From NCBI RefSeq assembly GCF_014524545.1, contig NZ_CP053557.1:2071501-2135500 (forward strand): a stretch of 64,000 bases of DNA, given 5' to 3'. The stretch is from Exiguobacterium sp. Helios. GTDB taxonomy: Bacteria > Bacillota > Bacilli > Exiguobacteriales > Exiguobacteriaceae. The notes under the pieces are model-generated. The model was not told the origin of the DNA and made no database searches. It was given only the letters and a program-made list of their open reading frames with translations. Every line of letters begins with the position of its first letter. Position 1 is the first letter of the stretch. Below are positions 17,651 to 28,671 of this stretch, one piece after another. A program made the translations under genes and the position numbers.

Positions 17651-17992
17651 TTAATCCTTGTTCAAGTTCCGGAGCAATTCGTCGATCCGTGATCCGTACT
17701 CGACAGATGTATCGATCTCAAACAGCAATTCAGGTGTCTTCCGTAAACGGATCCGTGATCCGATTTCTTTACGCATGAACCCTTTTGACTTTTCAAGACC
17801 AACGCGCGCTTCTTCACGCACCGTTTCATCACCGAGCACCGAATAAAAGATCGTTGCTTGTTGTAAGTCACCTGTGACTTCAACACCGGTTACCGTCACC
17901 GCCTTGACACGCGGATCATTCACATCTTTAATCAACATTTGCGTAATTTCTTTACGCACCTGCTCTGCTACACGATTGGAACGTACGCTCAT
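17651..17992 (-). CDS. rbfA: Ribosome-binding factor A
   Basis: A 113-residue KH-fold 30S maturation factor that acts at the 5' end of 16S rRNA. It begins MSVRSNRVAEQVRKEI and carries the NDPRVKAVTVTGVEVTGDLQ block. It follows infB with only 36 bases between; ylxP, which sits between them in Bacillus, is missing. Last gene of the operon before a terminator. Confidence 0.97.
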   Translation of the reverse strand: MSVRSNRVAEQVRKEITQMLIKDVNDPRVKAVTVTGVEVTGDLQQATIFYSVLGDETVREEARVGLEKSKGFMRKEIGSRIRLRKTPELLFEIDTSVEYGSRIDELLRNLNKD

Positions 17993-18028
17993 TCTATATC
18001 CCTCCAGTTCGGATTCTGATCCGTTCTG

Positions 18029-20197
18029 TTACTTGCGTTTAACTTCTTCCATGATGAACGCTTCGATGACATCGTCTACTTTGATATCGTCGTATCGTTC
18101 GATCTTGATTCCACACTCGTAACCGGCTGCTACTTCTTTGACATCGTCTTTGAAGCGGCGCAACGTATCGAGTTTTCCTTCATAAATAACGATGCTGTCA
18201 CGAACAACACGAACACCTGCAGCACGTGTCAATTTACCTTCTGTGACATAACCACCGGCAATCGTTCCGACTTTCGAGACTTTGATGACGTCACGAACTT
18301 CAGCTTGACCAATGATTTTCTCAACGAATTCTGGGTCAAGAAGACCTTTCATCGCTTGTTCGATTTCTTCGATCGCATTGTAGATGATTTTGTGAAGACG
18401 AATCTCAACCTTCTCTTGGTCTGCCATCGATTTCGCGTTACCATCTGGACGGACGTTAAAGCCGATGATGATGGCGTTAGCTGCTGAAGCCAAGATGACA
18501 TCACCTTCTGTGATGGCACCAACACCTGAGTGGACGATGTTGATCTTAGCACCTTCGACGTCGATTTTCTTGAGTGAACCGGCGAGGGCTTCGACTGAAC
18601 CTTGAACGTCACCTTTGATGATGATGTTGAGGTCTTTGACTTCGCCTTCTTTGATCCGGTCGAAGAGATCTTCCAAACTGACTTTCGCTGAATCGCGGCG
18701 TTGTGCCTCGATTTCACGTTGGTAACGCGCTTCCCCGATTTGACGGGCTTTTTTCTCATCTTCAAACGCAAAGAATTGATCTCCGGCTTTTGGTACATCG
18801 TTCAAGCCTGTAATTTCGATTGGTGTCGACGGGCCAACCTCTTTGACACGGCGACCGATATCGTTGACCATTGCCCGAATCCGGCCGAACGTATGACCGA
18901 CGACAATTGGATCTCCGACACGAAGTGTTCCGTGTTGGACGAGCAATGTCGCAACAGGTCCGCGTCCTTTATCGAGTTTCGCTTCGATGACCGTTCCGCG
19001 TCCGTGCATGTCCGGTGTAGATTTATATTCTTGGACTTCGGAGACAAGAAGAATCATCTCAAGCAACTCGTCGATTCCGTCTCCTTTAAGAGCTGAAACC
19101 GGTACGAAAATCGTGTCACCGCCCCAGTCCTCGGCTACGAGTTCGAACTCCGTCAATTCTTGTTTGACACGGTCTGGATTAGCGCCTTCTTTATCCATCT
19201 TGTTGACAGCAACGATGATTGGAACTCCGGCTGCTTTTGCGTGGCTGATCGCTTCTTCCGTTTGCGGCATGACGCCGTCATCTGCTGCGACAACGATGAT
19301 GGCGATATCCGTGACATCTGCCCCACGTGCACGCATTGTTGTAAACGCGGCGTGACCTGGTGTATCGAGGAATGTAATTTTCTTTCCTTCGATTTCTACT
19401 TGGTAGGCACCGATATGCTGCGTAATTCCGCCGGCTTCGCCTGCTGTGACTTTTGTGTTTCGGATCGAGTCAAGCAATGTCGTTTTACCGTGGTCAACGT
19501 GTCCCATGATTGTAACGACCGGTGGACGTTCTGACAATTCGTAGTTATCGAGGTTCAGTTCATATGCATCGAAGTCTGTTTCATCGACTTTAACTGTTTT
19601 TTCGACTTCAAATCCGAAGTCAGATGCAAGCAATTCAACCGTCTCATCATCGAGATCTTGGTTAATGGTCGCCATAACGCCCATTCCCATCAATTTCATG
19701 ATCAGTTCGTTTGGTTTTTTATCCATTTTTTCAGCCAATTCGCCGACTGTTAAGTTGTCTGCGTATTGAACGACGTTCGCCATTGCTTCTTCTTGCGCCC
19801 GACGTGCTGCTTTTCGTTGACTTGATTTTGAATTTGGGTCTGCTACTTCCAGTTTACGTGGTTCCACTTTTTTCTGTGGACGGCGTTTTCCACCGCGGTT
19901 ATTGCGGTTTCCGAATTCCGGACGTCCGCCTTTTGTATTGCGTGATTGGTTCCCTGCTGGTTTGTTAGTTGTTCCTGGTCTGTTCGGTTTATTGTCTGAT
20001 TTCACTTGTTTTGGAGCCTCCGTTTTTTGGACCCGATGTTTCTCGGGATTAAATACTTTGTCGAGTTGCTGTACTGTCTGTTCATCTAAAACCGCCATAT
20101 GATTCTTAACGGGTTTTTCCAGCTTTTCGAGCTGGGCGATGACCTGCTTACTCGTTACATTCTGTTCTTTCGCGAATTCGTATACACGTTTACCCAA
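18029..20197 (-). CDS. infB: Translation initiation factor IF-2
   Basis: GTPase of about 722 residues that brings initiator tRNA to the 30S subunit. An N-terminal IF2N motif and a basic Asn/Gly/Arg/Lys-rich linker precede the second IF2N region, then the G domain with GHVDHGKTT (about residue 235), DTPGHAAF and NKMD, and domains II-IV. Start: an in-frame GTG at 20206 overlaps the GGAGGT ribosome site itself, while TTG 20197 lies about eight bases after it and gives [13 protein letters not shown], which aligns with the Bacillus start MAKMRVYEYAK. I prefer TTG 20197. The linker is short compared with many IF2 proteins but normal for Bacillales. Confidence 0.96.
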   Translation of the reverse strand: MGKRVYEFAKEQNVTSKQVIAQLEKLEKPVKNHMAVLDEQTVQQLDKVFNPEKHRVQKTEAPKQVKSDNKPNRPGTTNKPAGNQSRNTKGGRPEFGNRNNRGGKRRPQKKVEPRKLEVADPNSKSSQRKAARRAQEEAMANVVQYADNLTVGELAEKMDKKPNELIMKLMGMGVMATINQDLDDETVELLASDFGFEVEKTVKVDETDFDAYELNLDNYELSERPPVVTIMGHVDHGKTTLLDSIRNTKVTAGEAGGITQHIGAYQVEIEGKKITFLDTPGHAAFTTMRARGADVTDIAIIVVAADDGVMPQTEEAISHAKAAGVPIIVAVNKMDKEGANPDRVKQELTEFELVAEDWGGDTIFVPVSALKGDGIDELLEMILLVSEVQEYKSTPDMHGRGTVIEAKLDKGRGPVATLLVQHGTLRVGDPIVVGHTFGRIRAMVNDIGRRVKEVGPSTPIEITGLNDVPKAGDQFFAFEDEKKARQIGEARYQREIEAQRRDSAKVSLEDLFDRIKEGEVKDLNIIIKGDVQGSVEALAGSLKKIDVEGAKINIVHSGVGAITEGDVILASAANAIIIGFNVRPDGNAKSMADQEKVEIRLHKIIYNAIEEIEQAMKGLLDPEFVEKIIGQAEVRDVIKVSKVGTIAGGYVTEGKLTRAAGVRVVRDSIVIYEGKLDTLRRFKDDVKEVAAGYECGIKIERYDDIKVDDVIEAFIMEEVKRK

Positions 20198-20212
20198 AAG
20201 ATCCACCTCCAG

Positions 20213-20515
20213 TTAATCGTTCGAGAGGAGTTCCGTTAGCTTTTTCGCAAATCCGGCTTCGTTGACTGACACGACAACACGCGCGTCTTTCCCAAGTGCA
20301 TGTCCAAGAATGTTTCGATCTCCGACTTCGATGTACGGAACACGATAACTTGTACATTTATCCGTCACTTTCTTACGCGTGGCAGCCCCCGCATCTGCTG
20401 CTAAGAGGACGAGTTTGGCTTGTCCCCCCCGTACTTCTTTCAGTACGAGTTCTTCTCCAGTCGTCACTTTCCGCGCTCGGTTCGCGAGACCAAGGAGCGA
20501 TTCCCATTTACTCAT
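20213..20515 (-). CDS. rplGA: L7Ae/YlxQ-family RNA-binding protein
   Basis: A 100-residue protein of the L7Ae/L30e family (B. subtilis YlxQ/RplGA), which binds kink-turn RNA. The [16 protein letters not shown] start and [16 protein letters not shown] block are characteristic. The ATG at 20515 lies inside rnpM (8-base overlap), with GGGAGGT just upstream; an extension to 20557 is open but unlikely. Its exact role in ribosome biology is not settled. Confidence 0.92.
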   Translation of the reverse strand: MSKWESLLGLANRARKVTTGEELVLKEVRGGQAKLVLLAADAGAATRKKVTDKCTSYRVPYIEVGDRNILGHALGKDARVVVSVNEAGFAKKLTELLSND

Positions 20516-20777
20516 GTGTACCTCCCGCGATCGCAAGCAATTGATCATATAACGCATCTGTTGTTTTGACTTTCAGATGGTGATCGAGTGTGCGCTTCTT
20601 TTTTGCTGTCGCAATGACAGTGGCATCTTTCGTCAAATAGGCGCCTCGCCCATTCATTTTACCATTAAGATCGACGACAACCTCACTGTCAGGTGTCCGG
20701 ACGACCCGAATTAACTCTTTTTTAGGACGCATCTCTTGTGTGATGACACATTTGCGTAATGGTACCTTTTTTTGCAC
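20508..20777 (-). CDS. rnpM: YlxR family protein, RNase P modulator
   Basis: An 89-residue basic protein of the DUF448/YlxR family, described in B. subtilis as RnpM, which binds the RNase P RNA. Shows [20 protein letters not shown] and the GRGAYL motif. Start is GTG 20777 with GAGGAAT inside the end of nusA, so nusA and rnpM are coupled. The gene order nusA-rnpM-rplGA-infB is conserved. Confidence 0.93.
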   Translation of the reverse strand: MQKKVPLRKCVITQEMRPKKELIRVVRTPDSEVVVDLNGKMNGRGAYLTKDATVIATAKKKRTLDHHLKVKTTDALYDQLLAIAGGTHE

Positions 20778-20780
20778 GAA

Positions 20781-21908
20781 TTATTCCTCGCCTTCGACTT
20801 GGACCGTTTCCACGTCAACTGCTTCTGTTGCCGCAGGTTCGACTTTCATGAAGACATCTTTCAATTCCATCGATTCTGCTTCTGATTCGCTCTTGATGTC
20901 AATTTTCCATCCTGTTAACTTGGCAGCTAAACGGGCATTTTGACCACGTTTCCCGATCGCAAGTGACAATTGGAAGTCCGGTACGACGACGATTGTCGCT
21001 TTTGCCGGCTCATTGACATATACGGCGACGACTTGTGCTGGACTTAATGCATTGGCGACGTATTCTTTCGGATCATCTGAATAACGGACGATATCAATCT
21101 TTTCTCCGTTTAATTCGTTAACGATACGTTGGACACGCGCTCCTTTTTGACCGACACATGCACCGACAGGATCGATTTCGTCGGAAGCAACGGCAATCTT
21201 CGAACGGTCGCCGGCTTCACGTGCTACCGACTTCACTTCAACTTCGCCGCTGGCGATTTCAGGTACTTCGATTTCAAACAGACGTTTTAATAAACCTGGG
21301 TGTGTCCGCGATACAAGAATCGATGCGCCTGATCCCTTGACCATTGGATCGACTTTCGTTACGTATACTTTGATGTATTCCCGGATTCCGAAACGTTCAT
21401 TCGGCATCTGTTCGTGTGTCGTCAGTACGGCTTCAATCCCCTCCAGGTTAACGTAAAGATTACGTGCATCCTGACGTTCAACCATTCCGGTCATGATTTC
21501 ATCTTCCCGGTCGGCGAAATGATTGTAAATACGTTCCCGCTCTGCTTCGCGCATCTTTTGTGTGACGATTTGTTTCGCCGTTTGTGCTGCGACACGTCCG
21601 AAATCACCTGGTGTCACTTCGACTTTATGGAAATCACCGAGTTCATACGTTGGATCGATTTCGTGTGCTTCCTCGAGTGAAAGCTGTTCTTCCGGCTGTG
21701 TCAAACGTTCAACAACCTCTTTTAAGGCAAAGACACGGATATCTCCTGTCTGTTGGTCAAATTCGACTTTTACTGCCTCCGACTCTTTTCCAAAGTTGCG
21801 ACGGTAAGCGGAAATCAATGCCTGTTCCAGCGCATCGATGATGATATTCTTATCAATCTCTTTTTCTTTAGCGATTTGTTCGATTGCTTCAAGTAACTGT
21901 GGTCCCAT
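20781..21908 (-). CDS. nusA: Transcription factor NusA
   Basis: A 375-residue RNA polymerase-binding factor that promotes pausing and intrinsic termination. Domains: N-terminal polymerase-binding domain, S1 (GMVERQDARNLYVNLEG), KH1 (VGACVGQKGARVQRIVNEL) and KH2 (LAIGKRGQNARLAAKLTGWKI). It lacks the acidic repeats of E. coli NusA, as is normal in Bacillota. Second gene of its operon, whose leader carries an attenuator-like hairpin suited to NusA-dependent feedback. Confidence 0.97.
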   Translation of the reverse strand: MGPQLLEAIEQIAKEKEIDKNIIIDALEQALISAYRRNFGKESEAVKVEFDQQTGDIRVFALKEVVERLTQPEEQLSLEEAHEIDPTYELGDFHKVEVTPGDFGRVAAQTAKQIVTQKMREAERERIYNHFADREDEIMTGMVERQDARNLYVNLEGIEAVLTTHEQMPNERFGIREYIKVYVTKVDPMVKGSGASILVSRTHPGLLKRLFEIEVPEIASGEVEVKSVAREAGDRSKIAVASDEIDPVGACVGQKGARVQRIVNELNGEKIDIVRYSDDPKEYVANALSPAQVVAVYVNEPAKATIVVVPDFQLSLAIGKRGQNARLAAKLTGWKIDIKSESEAESMELKDVFMKVEPAATEAVDVETVQVEGEE

Positions 21909-21924
21909 CGTTCTCTTCCTTTCC

Positions 21925-22392
21925 TTAGAACACTACCGCAAGCCGCGCCATCGCGATCTTGTTCACCGGTATTTCAATTTTCAATTTTCGTGTCTTCACA
22001 CGGACTTCGAGTTCAAGCATTTCTTCAGAATAAGTCAGTAGTGTACCCTCAAATTCTGTCGCATCCTTGACGGGATCATGCGTCTTGATATAGACGTGTT
22101 TGCCAATCGCCTTTTCGAAATCCTCGGTTTTTTTGAGTGGTCGTTCAGCACCTGGACTCGCAACATCTAAATAGTAGGGTTCGTCAATCGGATCATCTTG
22201 ATTCAATGCTTCCGATAACTTTTCATTGATGTTGACACAGTCTTCCAGGTCAACGCCACCTTCTTTATCGATGGAGACACGTAGGAACCAATCCGCCCCC
22301 TCTTTGACGAATTCGACGTCGACAAGCTCCATCCCCTCTCGTTCTACGATCGGTTTAGCGAGTTGTTCGACCTTCTCAGTTACGTTCGTCAT
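21925..22392 (-). CDS. rimP: Ribosome maturation factor RimP
   Basis: A 155-residue 30S assembly factor (YlxS in Bacillus), with the GMELVDVEFVKEGADWFLRV and LDVASPGAERPL blocks. Start: AAGGAGG is followed directly by ATG AAG ATG; the first ATG (22398) touches the ribosome site, so the second (22392, MTNVTEK) at six bases is the better start. First gene of the rimP-nusA-infB operon. Confidence 0.95.
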   Translation of the reverse strand: MTNVTEKVEQLAKPIVEREGMELVDVEFVKEGADWFLRVSIDKEGGVDLEDCVNINEKLSEALNQDDPIDEPYYLDVASPGAERPLKKTEDFEKAIGKHVYIKTHDPVKDATEFEGTLLTYSEEMLELEVRVKTRKLKIEIPVNKIAMARLAVVF

Positions 22393-22405
22393 CTTCATCC
22401 TCCTT

Positions 22406-22445
22406 CAAAAAACAAACAAGAAAGGAGCAGGTCCCCCTACTCCTT
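22406..22445 (-). terminator. Leader attenuator of the rimP-nusA operon
   Basis: On the minus strand a perfect 10-pair stem (AAGGAGTAGG with CCTGCTCCTT, one G-T) around GGGA, followed by an interrupted U tract (TCTTGTTTGTTTTTT). It lies between the promoter at 22479-22507 and the rimP start, hence inside the leader. An interrupted U tract is typical of NusA-dependent terminators. It could also end polC transcripts. Confidence 0.75.
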
Positions 22446-22478
22446 CCAAGTCGTAGTATAAAAAACATTTCCTCACTC

Positions 22479-22507
22479 AATATAGCATAATGCACCTTCT
22501 TAAGCAA
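22479..22507 (-). promoter_or_regulatory. Sigma-A promoter of the rimP-nusA operon
   Basis: -35 TTGCTT (22507-22502), 17-base spacer, extended -10 TGC-TATATT (22484-22479). It overlaps the sequence just after the polC stop. The -10 region (TTATGCTATATT) is nearly the same as in the rpsB promoter. Confidence 0.72.
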
Positions 22508-22521
22508 GCATCCGCAAGGCT

Positions 22522-25500
22522 TTAGAGGTCAAATAACGAGAGTTGGTTCTCATCCGGAAGACCTTCCAGACAACCGAGATTATCCAGCGTTTCGATAATC
22601 GACTTCGAGAGTTTCGCCCGTTTTTGCAAATCTTCCTTCGACAGGAACTCACCGCCTTTTCGGGCTTCGACGATTTGTTTCGCCGCGTTCGTTCCAAGAC
22701 CGGTGACAGCATCGAACGGCGGCAGTAGCGAATCTCCATCAATCAGAAACTCGGATGCACTCGATTTATACAAATCGACTTTGCTGAAGGTAAAGCCCCG
22801 TTCAATCATTTCAAGCGCAATCTCAAGCACGGTGTACAGCCCCTTGTCTTTCGCCGTTGCTTCAAATCCTTTATCTTTGATATCCTGCAATACTTTGCGG
22901 ATCGCTGCCGATCCCTTGTTCATCGCCCCGATATCAAAATCACCGGCACGAACCGTGAAGTAAGAGGCATAATAGTACATCGGATGATGGACTTTATAAT
23001 AAGCAATCCGGACGGCCATCAACACATAGGCCGCGGCGTGGGCTTTCGGGAACATGTACTTGATTTTTTTACACGAATCGATATACCAAAGCGGTACATG
23101 ATTTTCAATCATCGCCTCTTCCATCTCAATTGAAAGACCTTTCCCTTTACGGACCGATTCCATGATTTTAAAGGCAAGTGACGGTTCAAGACCCGCGTAA
23201 ATCAAATAGACCATGATATCATCCCGGCAACCGATGACGTCTTTCAGTTCACATGTTCCGTTATAAATCAGCTCACTGGCATTACCGAGCCAGACATCCG
23301 TGCCGTGAGACAGACCGGAAATCTGGACAAGTTCTGAAAAAGTCGTCGGTTTTGTTTCTTCAAGCATCTGTCGGACAAATTTTGTCCCAAACTCTGGAAT
23401 CCCAAGCGTCCCGGTTTTCGAATCAATCTGTTCCGGTGTCACGCCAATCGATTCTGTCGAACTGAAAATCTTCATGACCTCTGCATCATCGACGGGAATC
23501 GTTTTCGGATCGCGTCCCGACAAATCTTGCAACATCCGAATCATCGTCGGATCATCATGTCCGAGGATATCCAGTTTCAATAAGTTATCGTGGATCGAAT
23601 GGAAATCAAAGTGGGTCGTTTTCCACTCGGACCCCATGTCATCCGCCGGGAATTGAATCGGACTGATATCATAAATGTCCATATAATCCGGAACAACGAT
23701 GATCCCACCCGGATGCTGACCCGTCGTCCGTTTGACACCGGTCACACCGCTGACGAGCCGGTCGACTTCAGCATTCCGGTAGTTTAAATCATTTTCAGAC
23801 TGATATCCTTTGACGTAGCCGTAAGCCGTTTTCTCGGCAATCGTACCAATTGTCCCGGCTCGGTACACATAGTCGTCACCAAACAAGACTTTTGTATAGG
23901 CGTGGGCTTTTGGCTGGTATTCTCCACTGAAGTTTAAATCAATATCCGGTACTTTATCCCCTTTGAATCCAAGGAACGTCTCAAACGGAATATCGTGCCC
24001 GTCTTTGATTAACGGCACGTCACACGTCTTACACGTTTTATCCGGTAAGTCGAATCCAGAACCAACCGATCCATCATCAAAGAATTCCGACTCCTTACAA
24101 TTCGGACAGACGTAATGCGGTGGTAACGGATTGACTTCCGTGATTTCCGTCATCGTCGCGACGAGGCTCGAACCGACCGATCCCCGGGATCCGACGAGAT
24201 ATCCATCATCGAGTGATTTTTTTACGAGCTTGTGCGAAATCAGATAAATGACGGCAAATCCGTGACCGATAATCGATTTGAGTTCCTTTTCGAGCCGTGC
24301 TTCGACGATTTCCGGCAGGACATCGCCGTAAATGCGATGCGCCATGTCATACGACAACGACCGGACCTCTTCATCCGCGCCTTCAATTTTAGGCGTGAAC
24401 AAATCTTTTGGAATGATATCAATATTTTCAAACCAGCCGGCGATTTTCTGACTATTGATGATGACAAGCCGCTCCGACAGTTCCGGTCCTAAAAATTTAA
24501 AATCACTCATCATTTCTTGTGTCGTCCGGAAATGGGCCGGCGGCAATTGTTTACGCATATTCAGCATGTTGGCGCCGCCCTGCGTCCGAATCAACACTTC
24601 CCGATAGGTGGCGTCATGTGTGTCCAGATAATGCACATTGCCCGTCGCTACCGGCAGAATATCGTTTTCTTCCGCGACCCGGATGACCTTTTTGATCAAA
24701 TCCCGCAGTTCCAACTCATTTTGAACGATTTCCCGTTCGATTAAATGACCGTACATCGCAGGTGGCTGAATTTCGATGAAATCATAAAAACGCATGACCT
24801 TCGCCAAATCTTCATCTGATTTATTAAGGGCTGCATCAAACACTTCCCCGTTGTCACAGGCCGAACCTATGATCAAACCGTCCCGGTGCGCAACGAGTTG
24901 CGAACGCGGTGTCCGGACGACACGGTGGACGTGTTTCGTATGCGCCAGCGAAATCAGCTGATACAAGTTTTTCAGACCTGTCCGGTTTTTGGCATAGACC
25001 GTCGCATGATACGGACGTGCCCGTGAAATATCTTTTCCCATCTCCCGGTTAAGCGAAAGGTGAGTCTTCATATTAAACATCTCGTCCGCCATTTGCAGTA
25101 GTTTGAGCATCAAATAGCCGGTCGCTTCCGCATCGTAAATCGCCCGGTGATGCTGGGTCAATTCAATATCAAATCGTTTCGCGAGCGTATTCAAACGGTG
25201 ATTTTTAAGACTCGGCATCAGGACACGCGCGAGTTCGAGCGTATCGATGACGGGTAAAGTCGATTCATCATGGTTACCGGACCGTAATGTGGCATTTAAG
25301 AACCCGATATCAAAGGAAGCATTGTGGGCAACGAGAATCGAATCCCCCGCCCAGTCCATGAATTCCTTGACGACTTGTTCCGGGTCCGGTTTTCCGCGGA
25401 CCATCTCATCGGTAATTCCCGTTAAATCAATCGTTGTCGCTGACAAGAGATGTTTTGGATCAGCAAACGCTTCGAACTTGTCGATGATGTCTCCATCGTA

Positions 25501-26817
25501 AATCTTAACAGCGGCTAACTCGATGATTTTGTTATACATCGCAGACAATCCGGTGGTCTCGACGTCAAAAACGACAAACGTTGCTTTTTCCAAGTCCTGA
25601 TCGACCGGATGATACGCGACCTGAACCCCGTCGTTGACGACGTTCGCTTCAATCCCGTATAACACCTTGATGTTGTTTTTCTTTCCGGCATAATACGCAT
25701 CCGGGAAGCTTTGCGCCCCCGCGTGATCAGTGATGGCGACTGCCGGGTGCCCCCAGGCAGCTGCTCGCTCCACATATTTCGTCACGTTCATGACAGCATC
25801 CATCTGACTCATTTGGGAATGGGCATGTAACTCGACCCGTTTCTCACCCGCCCATGGATCGGCCGGCAGTTCCATTTTGACTTCGGACAACTGGGCGATC
25901 ATCATACACAAGTCACGCAAGAACGTATCAAATTCGACACGGCCCGCTACTTGAATCCACATGCCTTTTTTGATAGCCGACAGGATTTTGACATCGGTCT
26001 CGTCACGGGCAAACATTTTGACGACCAAAGAATCCGTATAGTCGGTCAGTTTAAATGTAAAGATTGTTTTTCCGCTGCGGAGTTCCCGACTTTCTGCCGC
26101 AAAAACAAGTCCCCGGATTGCAATCCGGCGTTCTTCATCTTGAATCGTCTTAATCGGTACCACTTCGTCTTGAATCGGTTTTCCAATCCGGATATCAATT
26201 GGTCCTTCGTCATCGTCACGGGATTGTTCCCGTTTGAATTGAAGTTCAAGCATTCGTTTTGCTTCATCAATATCCTCCTGTTTAACCTGATTCCGTAATT
26301 CTTCCTGCTCAGTTTGATCCATCTGGACGACCGGTTCACACACAAATTTCGGGAACCCGTATGCCCCGTATAATAATTGCATTTCACCGCAAAGATCATT
26401 TTTCAGGAATCCGGCTTCCGGTTCACTTCGAACCGGAATAAATAGTTTATTGTCCCGGTACTCCGGCAAAACACGGCTTAGATGACTCCGCATCGCTGAC
26501 GAGGCATCAGCCAAATCCTCGACGATATACGGCCAGTAATCAATAAATAGTTTAGCGTCGGGACGTTGCTCGGATTCAAGCAGTAATTTGACCTCCGCAA
26601 ACTGTTGGTAACGGCTTTTCAGCCGACTGTAAAACATCTGATAAACGTTTTGAGGTAAGACCTGTAGCAGTCGGATATGGAAAGTCCATGTCGCGGTTGC
26701 TTTTTGGACCCGTAATTTTTCAAGTGAAGCATCTGTAAAAAATTCTTCAACGATGCCGGTTGGTAATTCTAAATCGCTCATCAAGAGCGACATGCGTTGT
26801 TGTGTATCCACTCGCAT
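22522..26817 (-). CDS. polC: DNA polymerase III, alpha subunit PolC type
   Basis: Replicative polymerase of Gram-positive type, about 1431 residues from ATG 26817 (B. subtilis 1437). Domains in order: N-terminal domain, OB fold, PHP domain ([19 protein letters not shown]) split by a DEDD 3'-5' exonuclease ([14 protein letters not shown]), the zinc-binding [10 protein letters not shown] region, then the palm and fingers ([26 protein letters not shown]) and helix-hairpin-helix end. The frame is open to TTG 26880, but the only strong ribosome site (26867-26854) points to an out-of-frame ATG-GTG-TGA at 26845. ATG 26817 gives the best alignment with the Bacillus N-terminus yet has no ribosome site. 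The start is therefore uncertain. Confidence 0.95.
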   Translation of the reverse strand: MRVDTQQRMSLLMSDLELPTGIVEEFFTDASLEKLRVQKATATWTFHIRLLQVLPQNVYQMFYSRLKSRYQQFAEVKLLLESEQRPDAKLFIDYWPYIVEDLADASSAMRSHLSRVLPEYRDNKLFIPVRSEPEAGFLKNDLCGEMQLLYGAYGFPKFVCEPVVQMDQTEQEELRNQVKQEDIDEAKRMLELQFKREQSRDDDEGPIDIRIGKPIQDEVVPIKTIQDEERRIAIRGLVFAAESRELRSGKTIFTFKLTDYTDSLVVKMFARDETDVKILSAIKKGMWIQVAGRVEFDTFLRDLCMMIAQLSEVKMELPADPWAGEKRVELHAHSQMSQMDAVMNVTKYVERAAAWGHPAVAITDHAGAQSFPDAYYAGKKNNIKVLYGIEANVVNDGVQVAYHPVDQDLEKATFVVFDVETTGLSAMYNKIIELAAVKIYDGDIIDKFEAFADPKHLLSATTIDLTGITDEMVRGKPDPEQVVKEFMDWAGDSILVAHNASFDIGFLNATLRSGNHDESTLPVIDTLELARVLMPSLKNHRLNTLAKRFDIELTQHHRAIYDAEATGYLMLKLLQMADEMFNMKTHLSLNREMGKDISRARPYHATVYAKNRTGLKNLYQLISLAHTKHVHRVVRTPRSQLVAHRDGLIIGSACDNGEVFDAALNKSDEDLAKVMRFYDFIEIQPPAMYGHLIEREIVQNELELRDLIKKVIRVAEENDILPVATGNVHYLDTHDATYREVLIRTQGGANMLNMRKQLPPAHFRTTQEMMSDFKFLGPELSERLVIINSQKIAGWFENIDIIPKDLFTPKIEGADEEVRSLSYDMAHRIYGDVLPEIVEARLEKELKSIIGHGFAVIYLISHKLVKKSLDDGYLVGSRGSVGSSLVATMTEITEVNPLPPHYVCPNCKESEFFDDGSVGSGFDLPDKTCKTCDVPLIKDGHDIPFETFLGFKGDKVPDIDLNFSGEYQPKAHAYTKVLFGDDYVYRAGTIGTIAEKTAYGYVKGYQSENDLNYRNAEVDRLVSGVTGVKRTTGQHPGGIIVVPDYMDIYDISPIQFPADDMGSEWKTTHFDFHSIHDNLLKLDILGHDDPTMIRMLQDLSGRDPKTIPVDDAEVMKIFSSTESIGVTPEQIDSKTGTLGIPEFGTKFVRQMLEETKPTTFSELVQISGLSHGTDVWLGNASELIYNGTCELKDVIGCRDDIMVYLIYAGLEPSLAFKIMESVRKGKGLSIEMEEAMIENHVPLWYIDSCKKIKYMFPKAHAAAYVLMAVRIAYYKVHHPMYYYASYFTVRAGDFDIGAMNKGSAAIRKVLQDIKDKGFEATAKDKGLYTVLEIALEMIERGFTFSKVDLYKSSASEFLIDGDSLLPPFDAVTGLGTNAAKQIVEARKGGEFLSKEDLQKRAKLSKSIIETLDNLGCLEGLPDENQLSLFDL

Positions 26818-26836
26818 TTGTGCTGTCGTTGTTGCT

Positions 26837-26867
26837 TCACACCATGACAGCCACTCCTCCTCCTCTT
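26837..26867 (-). other. Strong ribosome site and two-codon minigene ahead of polC
   Basis: AAGAGGAGGAGGAG (26867-26854) is followed after eight bases by ATG GTG TGA (26845-26837), out of frame with polC. The next in-frame polC ATG is 19 bases after this stop. It could be a leader minigene with reinitiation, or a by-product of Glu-rich codons if polC starts further up. Confidence 0.4.
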
Positions 26868-26900
26868 GCAGATTGCCCAAGGGGCGAATGGGTGTGAGAC

Positions 26901-26933
26901 AAGAAAACAGTCACTTTACGAAAAGTGACCGTT
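26901..26933 (-). terminator. Terminator after proS
   Basis: On the minus strand a 12-pair stem (AACGGTCACTTT with AAAGTGACTGTT) around TCGT, then TTCTTGTC. The T tract is short. It lies nine bases past the proS stop codon. Confidence 0.75.
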
Positions 26934-26941
26934 CCCATTAC

Positions 26942-28642
26942 TTATTGTAAACCTTCATAAAGCGAACGAACAGCTTCAAGAAGATCTGCTTGTTGAATTT
27001 CTTCTGCTTCTCCACCGCGTCGTGCTTTCAGTTCCACGATACCGTCCGGTGCTTTTTTACCTACATTGATTCTTACAGGCAGTCCAATCAAGTCTGCGTC
27101 GGCGAATTTGACGCCGGCACGTTCTTTCCGATCGTCAAAGAGAACCGAGAATCCGGCGGCCGTCAGGTCATGGTAGACCGTTTCCGCCACTTGCATTTGT
27201 TCTGCATTTTTACCGTTGACGGCAATCAAATGAACATCAAATGGTGCAATGGCTTTTGGCCAGATGATGCCGCGTTCATCGTAATGTTGCTCGACGACGG
27301 CAGACATCGTCCGCGAGACACCAATCCCGTAACAACCCATGATCAACGGTTGGGCTTTCCCGCCTTCATCAAGGAACGTAGCATTCATGCCCTCTGAATA
27401 ACGTGTCCCGAGTTTAAAGACTTGTCCGACTTCGATTCCTCGAGCGAACTTGACGTGTCCTTGTCCGTCCGGTGAGAGGTCACCTTCTTCGACGAATCGT
27501 AAATCTGTGTATTCTGCTTCAAAGTCGCGGTTTGGCTCAACATGCACGTAATGCGTTTCCGGCTTGTTCGCGCCGCAAACAGAATTTGTTAATGCCCGCA
27601 CTGCATAATCCGCAACAACCTTCATGTCGGCCCCAATCGGTCCGAGCGTTCCCGGTGTCGAATGGAGTGCCTGCTCGATTTCTTCATCCGTTGCCATCAT
27701 AATATCGAGAGCACCGAGGTAATTCTTCAGTTTAATGTCATTGACTTCATGATCACCACGGACGAGCGCCATGACAAGACCTTCTTCCGTTTTGAAGACA
27801 ACCGTTTTGATCGACTCCTGTTCCGGTAATCCAAGTACTGCACTGACAGCTTCAATTGTTTTGGCGTCACCTGTGTGAACTTCTTCTAATGCTTCTGATG
27901 CTTTATCTTGTTTCGTGTACTGATCGACCGATTCTGCCATCTCCAGGTTCGCCGCATAATCCGACTGATCAGAATACACGATCGTATCTTCGCCGATAGC
28001 AGCCAAGGCATGGAATTCATGTGTTCCACTACCGCCAATCGCACCGGAATCTGCGACGACCGGACGGAACTCGAGTCCGACACGTGTGAAGATTTTTGTA
28101 TAGGCATTAAACATATTTTGATATTCTTCTTCCAAACTCTCTTGCGACGAATGGAACGAATAGGCATCTTTCATGATGAATTCACGGCCACGGAGTAATC
28201 CGAACCGTGGACGGCGTTCATCCCGGTACTTCATTTGAATCTGGAACAAGTTGACCGGTAATTTTTTATAGGAGTTCAGCTCATCACGGACGATGGACGT
28301 AATCAACTCTTCATGTGTCGCACCAAGCGCAAACCGTCGATCGTGACGGTCCGTCAAACGCATCAGTTCCGGACCGTAAATATCCCAGCGTCCGGTTTCT
28401 TCCCATAGTTCTGCTGGTTGAATAGCTGGCATCAACAATTCCTGCGCACCAGCTCCCTCCATTTCTTGACGAATGATCGTCTCGATTTTCGACAGGACGC
28501 GTTTCGCCAGTGGAAGATACGAATAGATTCCGGCTGCATTTTGACGCATAAACCCTGCCCGTAACAAAAGCTGATGACTGATGGCTTCTGCATCGGATGG
28601 TACTTCCCGTAAAGTAGGCATAAATAATTTGGATTGTTTCAT
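26942..28642 (-). CDS. proS: Prolyl-tRNA synthetase
   Basis: A 566-residue class II synthetase of the bacterial type. The catalytic core shows motif 2 ([17 protein letters not shown]) and motif 3 ([16 protein letters not shown]). Between them, about residues 225-400, lies the INS editing domain that clears Ala-tRNA(Pro). The anticodon-binding domain ends the protein. The ribosome site AAAGGGG is rather far (about 12 bases) from ATG 28642. There is no room for a T-box leader in the 29-base gap after rseP. The order rseP-proS-polC matches Bacillus. Confidence 0.97.
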   Translation of the reverse strand: MKQSKLFMPTLREVPSDAEAISHQLLLRAGFMRQNAAGIYSYLPLAKRVLSKIETIIRQEMEGAGAQELLMPAIQPAELWEETGRWDIYGPELMRLTDRHDRRFALGATHEELITSIVRDELNSYKKLPVNLFQIQMKYRDERRPRFGLLRGREFIMKDAYSFHSSQESLEEEYQNMFNAYTKIFTRVGLEFRPVVADSGAIGGSGTHEFHALAAIGEDTIVYSDQSDYAANLEMAESVDQYTKQDKASEALEEVHTGDAKTIEAVSAVLGLPEQESIKTVVFKTEEGLVMALVRGDHEVNDIKLKNYLGALDIMMATDEEIEQALHSTPGTLGPIGADMKVVADYAVRALTNSVCGANKPETHYVHVEPNRDFEAEYTDLRFVEEGDLSPDGQGHVKFARGIEVGQVFKLGTRYSEGMNATFLDEGGKAQPLIMGCYGIGVSRTMSAVVEQHYDERGIIWPKAIAPFDVHLIAVNGKNAEQMQVAETVYHDLTAAGFSVLFDDRKERAGVKFADADLIGLPVRINVGKKAPDGIVELKARRGGEAEEIQQADLLEAVRSLYEGLQ

Positions 28643-28671
28643 GTGAGTCGTGAACCCCTTTGACTAATAAT

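Noticed and set aside
28643-28671. T-box leader before proS
   Set aside because: The gap is 29 bases, too short for a T-box.
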